A DNA stretch of 53,116 bases from Tilletiaria anomala UBC 951 (Eukaryota; Basidiomycota; Exobasidiomycetes; Georgefischeriales; Tilletiariaceae). Position 1 is the stretch's first letter, and the number at the start of each line of letters is the position of its first letter. Shown piece by piece: positions 46,901-53,116 of this stretch. A program made the position numbers and the translations under genes. A model generated the notes under the pieces. It was given only the letters and a program-made list of their open reading frames with translations, was not told the origin of the DNA and did not search any database. The DNA is taken from positions 1 through 53,116 of the forward strand of contig NW_013546903.1 in NCBI RefSeq assembly GCF_000711695.1, written 5' to 3'.

Positions 46901-49900
46901 ATCAAAAGAATGCTGACTTGATTCTCCGTGCGTTGCCTTCCTCTTGCAGGTGTATGCGGGTTCTGCCATGCTGCTTGAGTCGGCTTTCATGCTCGACTCT
47001 GGGCTTGCAGCACCTAGACGTCCACCGCGCTCCTCGAGCACAGCGTTGGAGCGGTACGCTTCCGTTTCCAGCACTGCGACGGCCATACCCTTGTCACAGG
47101 CCCAGCCCTCCACTGTTGTCGAGCCCACCAGCAGCAGCGATGAGACGGGTGCGCTCACACCTCGAGCACATGAGCATAAGCATGGCTGGGGGCGCTTCTG
47201 GAACATCCTAGGGTCTGGAGCCACGCCGGAAGCTCAAGCGGGGGCGCCATCATTACCGCCTCTCGCTGGCGAAGCGTCCTCCGCCAGGTCTTCGCTCAGC
47301 CTTGTCCACCACCGCACCAGCTCAGATGTGAGCAGCCACGCCAGACGTGGGTCTGATGGCTTGCCGCGCTCGCTGACGCGCCCCGACAGTACATCGTCGC
47401 CGAGAAAGCACAGGGGCAAAATTGCTCATCTGTTCAAAATCATTTCCAAATCTGGAGGCCGCGACGAGAAGCACGTAAAGCAAGTAGACGAAGCGGCGAG
47501 CATTGTCGTCCTGCAGTCGGAAGATACCCTTACCACAGCACTGCAAGCAGCTGCGCCTCTGCCCAGGTGGGAACGCCCAAGGTTCGCAAAGCAGCCAGCA
47601 CGTGCTTTCGTTTCCGTTTCGCCTCGCGTTAATGATTCTAAACAGCACCTTGCTCCACAAGTGTTCGATTATGTTGAACACTTCGTTCTACACCAACATT
47701 TTGGTCTCCTGGTGCAAGCGCCGTCCGGGACGGACGTTCTCGGTGCTCGCCAAAATGTTGGTTTGCACATTGCCGACACACCGTCTGCCAAGTATCATTC
47801 CGACTCGGCGTCGCATCGCTCCGTGTCGGGACGCAGTGCTACCAGCGAAGTGAGCGCATGCTCTGTGGCATCCAAGCAGGACGTCGCCAAGTCTTCTGCC
47901 GCTACTTACCCTGCGGTTGCGGGGCAACACGACCTCGTGCGCTTCTACAGCAAGCACGGCTCGCTGAAAGATGTGCCCCTCGGCGAGGTGATCGAAGAAA
48001 TTTGCTTAATGGCTGCTGCGATGCCGTTGGAGCAAGAACCAACGGCGAAGAGCAAGTCTTCTGCGTCTGCGCAACAGGCAGTGGTGCCGCCCGTGCGTCA
48101 AGTTGCTGTCCACTACGTCAACGGCGGCCGACTCATCTCGCTGCAAGCTCAAGCCAGCGTGACGCCAAAAGCCAAAGCTCCCGTTCTAAGCCAAGTGAAA
48201 GAAGCAGAGAAACCCACAGTTGGAGCAAAAAACGACTCAGAGATCAAGGCCGTCGCTGCGATCCTTCACCTGGATCACGACCAAGCTCGGAAGGCGCTCG
48301 CAGCTGCTGAAAATGCTGTCCGCGTTGACGCCAGCCAAACAGCGGATGGAACATTGCTGTCCAAGAAGGGCATCTACATGTGGAGAGCATCTCCTGGACG
48401 GGGCAAACAGAGCCCCATGCGACCAATGTCAGAGGTAAGAAGCGCCGGCCAACGCGGTGAAAGCAATGTAAGAAGCTTACGAGTTTGCGAATTTCCCAGG
48501 CGACCTATCTCATGTCGTTCAGTAAATTCCTTGAGGCAATGATGTACAACGCAGCCTTGCAGGAGCAAGAAGTATCGACAGATCGACCCTGGCCGCCAAA
48601 CAAGGATCCAGAAAACGATGCTCGTCTGCCGCCCTTGCGCTTCTTCCGTTTGGGAGATTCCCTCGTCAAAGTGTCCACTCGAAGATTCAAGATGTTCCAC
48701 TTGCACTTGCAAGGCCCGGTTCTCGCTCCGCTCGATCGCACTTCTGCGCTGATGCAGTCTCCAGAGCCTATCAATCGTTCTCTGAATGCTGGAGTAAGTG
48801 CTGAAATGGCTCCCCATGTGAAATAGTGCTGATCGGCTTCGCTCGCTCGAATATGAATATAGACGCGACTGGAGATCCAAGCCTTCTTCTCATCTGTAAA
48901 ACATCAACTGACCGCGATGGAAGGCATATTCGTCGCCCGTGAGCTGGACGAGCACGGGAAGACTATCAAACTGCGCTTGCGCAACAAAACCAGCTTCTCT
49001 TCTGTCTCGACGCCGGGCTCGGAATACACCGAAAGCGTTTTCTGGCAAAGCGAAGATGGTACTGAGGACACAGCGAGCACACATAGCGTGCGCTGGCATC
49101 CGCTGGCGCTGCTCACGCGACTGAGAACGTCGCTTCGCACAGATGAGTTTGGGCTCTATGGTATGCTGAAAGAGACAAAACGTGAGCTCAACAACGGAGG
49201 GCTCATTGTTATGCTGCAACGACTTACACTTTTTGTTTCTTCAACTAGCTATTTACATCAACGATGTGCGAAAGGTCTTTTACGACTGCGCACGCTCAGC
49301 CAAGAATCGTTTAAGCGCATGGACCCGGAAGCATTTGACTAAAGATGAGCTCAAAGCAATGGGCAGCCCTAATTTCGAAGAGCCGGAATACTTCGCACAA
49401 GGCAAGCACCCATTTCCTGGAAGTTCCGTCCTCGTTCGCGAAGATGAGCCGCTGTCCATCATTGCCTTTTCGCTCACCTCGCGCGACTTTCAGCGAGAGA
49501 TTGTGGTTCAAAAAGCTCAACACGACGAGCCGGATGCAGCTATTCTCGAATGGCGATCGGGTGTTTCAGAACCTTCGGCCAAAGGCTCCTCCATATCCTC
49601 CAGGAGCACATCCACCAAAAATTCGTCTCGCATCAACCCGGATGCGCTTGACCCTGATCAGGACGAGGTTTTCTACAGGCCTGAGCCCGTTAATGCTGTC
49701 ATGAAGCGCAAGAAACGAAACAAAGAGGGCTCAATGCTGTCGCTCAAACTGCGTAGAGTGGCGTCGTCCATCTCCCAACCATCCGAACGGAAGGAAGACG
49801 TGGAAAACGAAGGCCCATCATTTGTCGATGACAAGTCACCCGCCTTGGTGGAACCGAAGAACGTCGAGGCCGCCAGTGCTGCTATCGAAGTAAACATTCA

Positions 49901-51676
49901 GATTGAGCCGGCACCTGACACCGATCATACTATAGGCGAAGCTGGCACCACGACCAGCACAATCGAAAGCGGTACCGTGTCTTCGAATGCAACTAATAGC
50001 ACATTCCGAGCGCGGATCACTCAGGTACACAGACGCCCAAAGTCTCTCGCAAGCATTTTCATGCGTCACGAAGCCGACGCAAGTAGTGCAGGGGAAGAAA
50101 GTAGCGTAGAAACAAGCTCGCTAGCAGACACGACCACCCCAAAGGACGACTCTGAGCCGGCGCGAAAGAAACGGCAAGAAGAGACCACGCGGATGTCGAT
50201 TGCGCCTTCCGCTTTGAATGCCATCTGGTCGGTCGGATCGGGCTTTACGAACGGCACCGGCGCTCAGGACGCGAGTAAAACTGAAGCCAGTGAGCCGACC
50301 ACCACGGGCTCTCGTTTGCTCCAGGAGAGCAATTCTTCCACTGCCGGCACGACGGCAAGCTGCGCCCCGCCGAGCACTGGTAAAGGGACATCGTCTCGAG
50401 CAATGCCTTCTTCGCGATTACAGGACAAGCATCCGCAGTCACCACACATCAAGCACTCGTTGTACCACGGCAAGACGAAGGTCTCGTGTGTGTCGTGGTT
50501 CGCAGAGGAATTTGCAGCTCTGCGCGAAAAGTGGGGCGTTTCGCTCGATGGCTTCGCGGAAAGCCTCAGCAGGTGCCACTCGTGGACCGCGTCTGGCGGC
50601 AAGAGCCGCAGTGCGTTCTACAAAACGGCAGACGGGAGGTTCCTGGCCAAGCAGCTGGTCACTGTTTGGTCCGTCGATGAAAAGGAGGCATTCTTGGAAT
50701 TTGCGCCGTCTTACATTCGCTACATGGCGGCGAGCATGACGAAGCAGGAGCCAACCCTGCTGGTCAAGATTGCAGGAGTGTACAGCATCAAGGTCAAGGA
50801 CACTGAGACACACGAGACGAAGCTGAAGATAAACGTCATGATCCTCGAGAATCTGTTTGCGGACCTCGACGATGCAGAGAAGAGTGAAAAGGCCGGAATG
50901 AGGATGCTGCGCTTTGATCTCAAGGGCATCCGCGATCGCCGCATCAAGAATGCCAACTACCGAGACAATCCGGATGGGCACGTCTGGTGGGACGCCGAGT
51001 GGATCGAAAGTGAGTGGTACATCTGCACTTTATGTTCAAAGCGGGTCGCTTCATATGATAAATCTGACTCGTTTCATTCGTTCGCTTCGGAAGATTACAA
51101 GCAGCGCGCATTCATCCTGGAAGCAGAGATGGACACATTCCAGCAAGCGCTGCGCAACGACACGGCATTCCTGACGGCGTCCAACGTGATGGACTACTCG
51201 CTGCTCGTCGGCGTCGTGGAGCCGCTACCAAAAGTGAGCGGGGTGCGCGAGTCGGGCGACGAAGGGCAGGAGCGCATCACGTCGTCCTTCCGCGTGCGCA
51301 TCGTCGACTACATTGGCGCGTTCACGCTCGCCAAGCAACTGGAGAGCTCTTCGAAGAAGGCACTCAAGACGCAGGACGGGAAGAGCAACGTGACCATCCT
51401 CCCGCCTGCCGAGTATGCGGAGCGCTTCTCCAATGCAATGCGGACATATTTTATCGGCTGTCCAGGTAAGTGCAGTGCAGTACAGTAACATGGATCAGAT
51501 GGCGCATATGAACCTGCATCCTGATGTCCATTTGTTTTGCTCTTTGCGCAGCGCACGGATGGCTCGGCTTGGACGGTACGATGCAAGCGATACGGTCCAA
51601 TGCGCCCTGGGAGCTCGAGAGGACGTCTACGGACGAGGATGACTCGATGACATCGCTGCTCCCTTCTGTTTTGTGA
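43934..51676 (+). CDS. Divergent Fab1/PIKfyve-like phosphatidylinositol phosphate kinase without FYVE domain
   Basis: Predicted lipid kinase related to Fab1/PIKfyve, which phosphorylates PI3P at position 5 on endosomes and vacuoles. Seven exons (43934-46864, 46950-48434, 48500-48793, 48863-49181, 49249-51009, 51094-51465, 51552-51676) give 2428 residues. The first about 900 residues are Ala/Ser-rich and low-complexity, with no FYVE zinc finger. A degenerate end of the Fab1 chaperonin-like domain is at about 965-995 (LVYAGSAMLLESAFMLDSG). Next come FYSKHG with LGEVIEEICLM, then MWRASPG and PMSEATYLMSFSKFLEAMM, which track the Fab1 CHK region but lack its cysteines. REDEPLSIIAFSLTS (about 1740) and the kinase domain (about 2095 to the end) are clear: WFAEEFAALREKWG, SRCHSWTASGGKSRSAFYKT, GRFLAKQL, FDLKGIRDRR and NVMDYSLLVGV. 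The exon-4 donor could also be at 49161. Whether it is the only Fab1 of the species or a paralogue cannot be told here. Confidence 0.85.
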
Positions 51677-52528
51677 GGCGCGTGCAGGCAAGCTGGATTT
51701 CTGCATTCTCCATTTCTCTACGCATTCCTTCCTGCATGATGGGGCATCATAATGACGACGACGACGATGGCGTAGCGGCGAATCCAGACTCGATCCATAC
51801 CCACTATTTTGAGAATTGAGATACCCCCGTATATAGAAATCATGGTTTTTCGTAGTTAGTGCATGTTCAGCAGCAACAACCGGTGATAGATCGGCTTTGC
51901 AGCTGATGAGATTCCTGACGACGGCCTGACCATGCACGGCTTGGACCATGACCAGGATGATGGCAAACGTTGACCGTGATGGTGACAGCCTAGGTTCGTT
52001 CTGGCAGGCAGGTGCCGGGGCGGAAAGGTCCAGTAGCAGGGGGTGGCGCGTGCGCAGTGCTGTGCTTCCCATTTTGGAGGAGGGGGCAACTCTAATGGGA
52101 GAGTTGCGGCGCGCGCGCTCTCCACTGGCCTCTGTTGAGTGCGCACGGACACACACGCGCGCGCGCCAGCAAGGCAAAGGGAGCACTGCACTGGACTAGA
52201 TTGGACTGGGCTGGACTAGTGGGCCACTGGGCCTGTGTGGGCGCGCGCGCGAACAACACGGCTTCCTTGCAGTGCGCTGCGCCAGTGAACACCCACCCCA
52301 CAGCCCAGTCTCGAACGAATCTCGCCAGTCGCCACAGTTGCACTGCACTGCTCACCCGCCCACCCCCCTCCTTTCTTCTCGAGCTCCTCCTCCTCCTTCC
52401 TCTCCCCATCCCACTTCCATCACCTAGACTCTAGGAGACAACAAAGGCGCCTGGTTCCATCAGCCGCAGTAACGAACGACGCCGACGTACACAGCTTCCC
52501 ACACGCACCGCACGCCTGTATTCCCACA
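51677..52528. promoter_or_regulatory. Upstream region of the actin gene
   Basis: An 852-bp gap between two genes on the same strand. It has three alternating CG tracts (about 52108-52118, 52156-52166, 52240-52251) and three tandem 10-bp units (CTGGACTAGA, TTGGACTGGG, CTGGACTAGT; 52191-52220). A strong pyrimidine tract (ctcctcctcctccttcctct, about 52383-52407) precedes the actin start, as in many highly expressed fungal genes. Confidence 0.5.
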
Positions 52529-53116
52529 ATGGAGGGTGAGTCGCCTCTCCCCCACGTCGCCGGATTCCCCCCCCCCCGAGTCATCAACACTGGCACGCGC
52601 GCGGGGCCGAGGGAGGTAACACGGTGCTCACGCAGGGCAAGACGGTGTGGATGGCTGCTTGTTGGTATGGCCGAAGAGTTGCTCATGGATGCCAGCTAAC
52701 AGGACGCTGGGCGGGTGGCGCTGCGGTTGGATCCAGCGGGAGAGTTGGTGCCATGCAGCACATACCAGCGCATTCGAATGTCTCTCCCGCTTGGTCCGGC
52801 TCGGTCAGTCGGGCATAAGTAGGCGGATTACAGCGCATCGATACGATGCATCCACGAAAGTGTACCCTCGGAACATGTTTACTGACCCGTTGTCTCTTCT
52901 TGCAAACGCTCGCGTGCAGAGGAAGTCGCAGCTGTGAGTATCCATCCATGCATATTGTGACACGATTGCTGCGCACAAGCCAGCATCCGTAACGCACATA
53001 CGCCCCTATGTGCGCGCGGGCTCTTTCGCTACTCGTTCCTCATGTCCATCGAGGACGGTCGCTGATGCTCTTCCTCTGCTCTCTTATTATGACAGCTCGT
53101 TATCGACAATGGTTCG
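52529..53116 (+). CDS. ACT1: Actin (5' end only; gene runs off the window)
   Basis: The first 14 codons of conventional actin can be assembled from three exons: 52529-52535 (ATG GAG G), 52920-52933 and 53096 onward. Together they read MEEEVAALVIDNGSG up to the edge, matching the near-invariant actin N-terminus (acidic residues followed by VAALVIDNGSG). Exon 1 is 7 nt and exon 2 is 14 nt. The first intron, 384 bp, is several times longer than other introns in the window; the second is 162 bp. Both have GTGAG donors and AG acceptors. Actin-related proteins start differently, so actin itself is most likely. The rest, more than 350 residues, lies beyond the window. Confidence 0.87.

Noticed and set aside
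1-53116. CRISPR array, transposon, viral insertion or secondary-metabolite cluster
   Set aside because: No regularly spaced repeats, no transposase, integrase or capsid-like proteins, and no polyketide or peptide synthetase modules are visible; the genes are ordinary fungal housekeeping genes.

Overview
The window is nuclear DNA from a filamentous or dimorphic fungus, most likely a basidiomycete and perhaps a smut-lineage (Ustilaginomycotina) species; that placement is an inference from gene content and style. The evidence is dense, mostly single-copy housekeeping genes, many short introns (about 54-115 bp, GT-AG with one GC-AG exception), pyrimidine-rich leaders, and fungal-specific families (VTC4, GDT1, MRN1, SFC1, KGD4). 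I see no bacterial, viral or transposon genes, no CRISPR array and no rRNA. Exon structures were built by hand by joining reading frames across splice sites, and each complete model sums to a whole number of codons.

Layout. 1-597 (+) 3' part of KGD4; 722-3711 (-) DBP7 RNA helicase; 4148-7015 (+) SDA1; 7062-11646 (-) TSC11/Rictor; 12018-12123 (+) intron-containing tRNA-Lys(CTT)-like gene; 12351-13611 (-) GDT1-type Mn/Ca transporter; 14139-15358 (+) RS-rich nuclear protein; 15427-16943 (-) saccharopine-dehydrogenase-like oxidoreductase with a GC-AG intron; 17811-18476 (+) decayed FMN-binding oxidoreductase; 18849-20272 (-) alkaline ceramidase; 22298-23576 (+) SFC1 mitochondrial carrier; 26944-29333 (+) MRN1/Nrd1 four-RRM protein behind a 3.4-kb leader; 29560-31470 (-) putative GCR1-domain transcription factor; 31973-33031 (+) unknown protein; 33301-35293 (-) cytosolic asparaginyl-tRNA synthetase; 38423-41409 (+) VTC4 polyphosphate polymerase; 41761-43173 (-) cyclophilin-40; 43934-51676 (+) a 2428-residue, very divergent Fab1/PIKfyve-like lipid kinase; 52529-end (+) the start of the actin gene.

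The genes do not form one pathway, but growth functions recur. DBP7 and SDA1 both act in 60S subunit biogenesis and share one divergent promoter carrying PAC-like and RRPE-like motifs. TSC11 (TORC2), Asn-tRNA synthetase, ceramidase, VTC4 and the Fab1-like kinase serve growth signalling, translation, sphingolipid turnover and vacuole physiology.

The most interesting items are: (1) the Fab1-like kinase, which keeps the PIKfyve skeleton but seems to have lost the FYVE domain and the zinc ligands of its CHK region; (2) a pseudogene with three frameshifts and a nonsense codon among intact neighbours; (3) a GC-AG intron required by both frame and homology; (4) a tRNA-Lys gene with a degenerate A box; (5) the shared PAC/RRPE promoter; (6) 7-nt and 14-nt coding exons at the start of actin, downstream of CG-alternating tracts and a 10-bp repeat.
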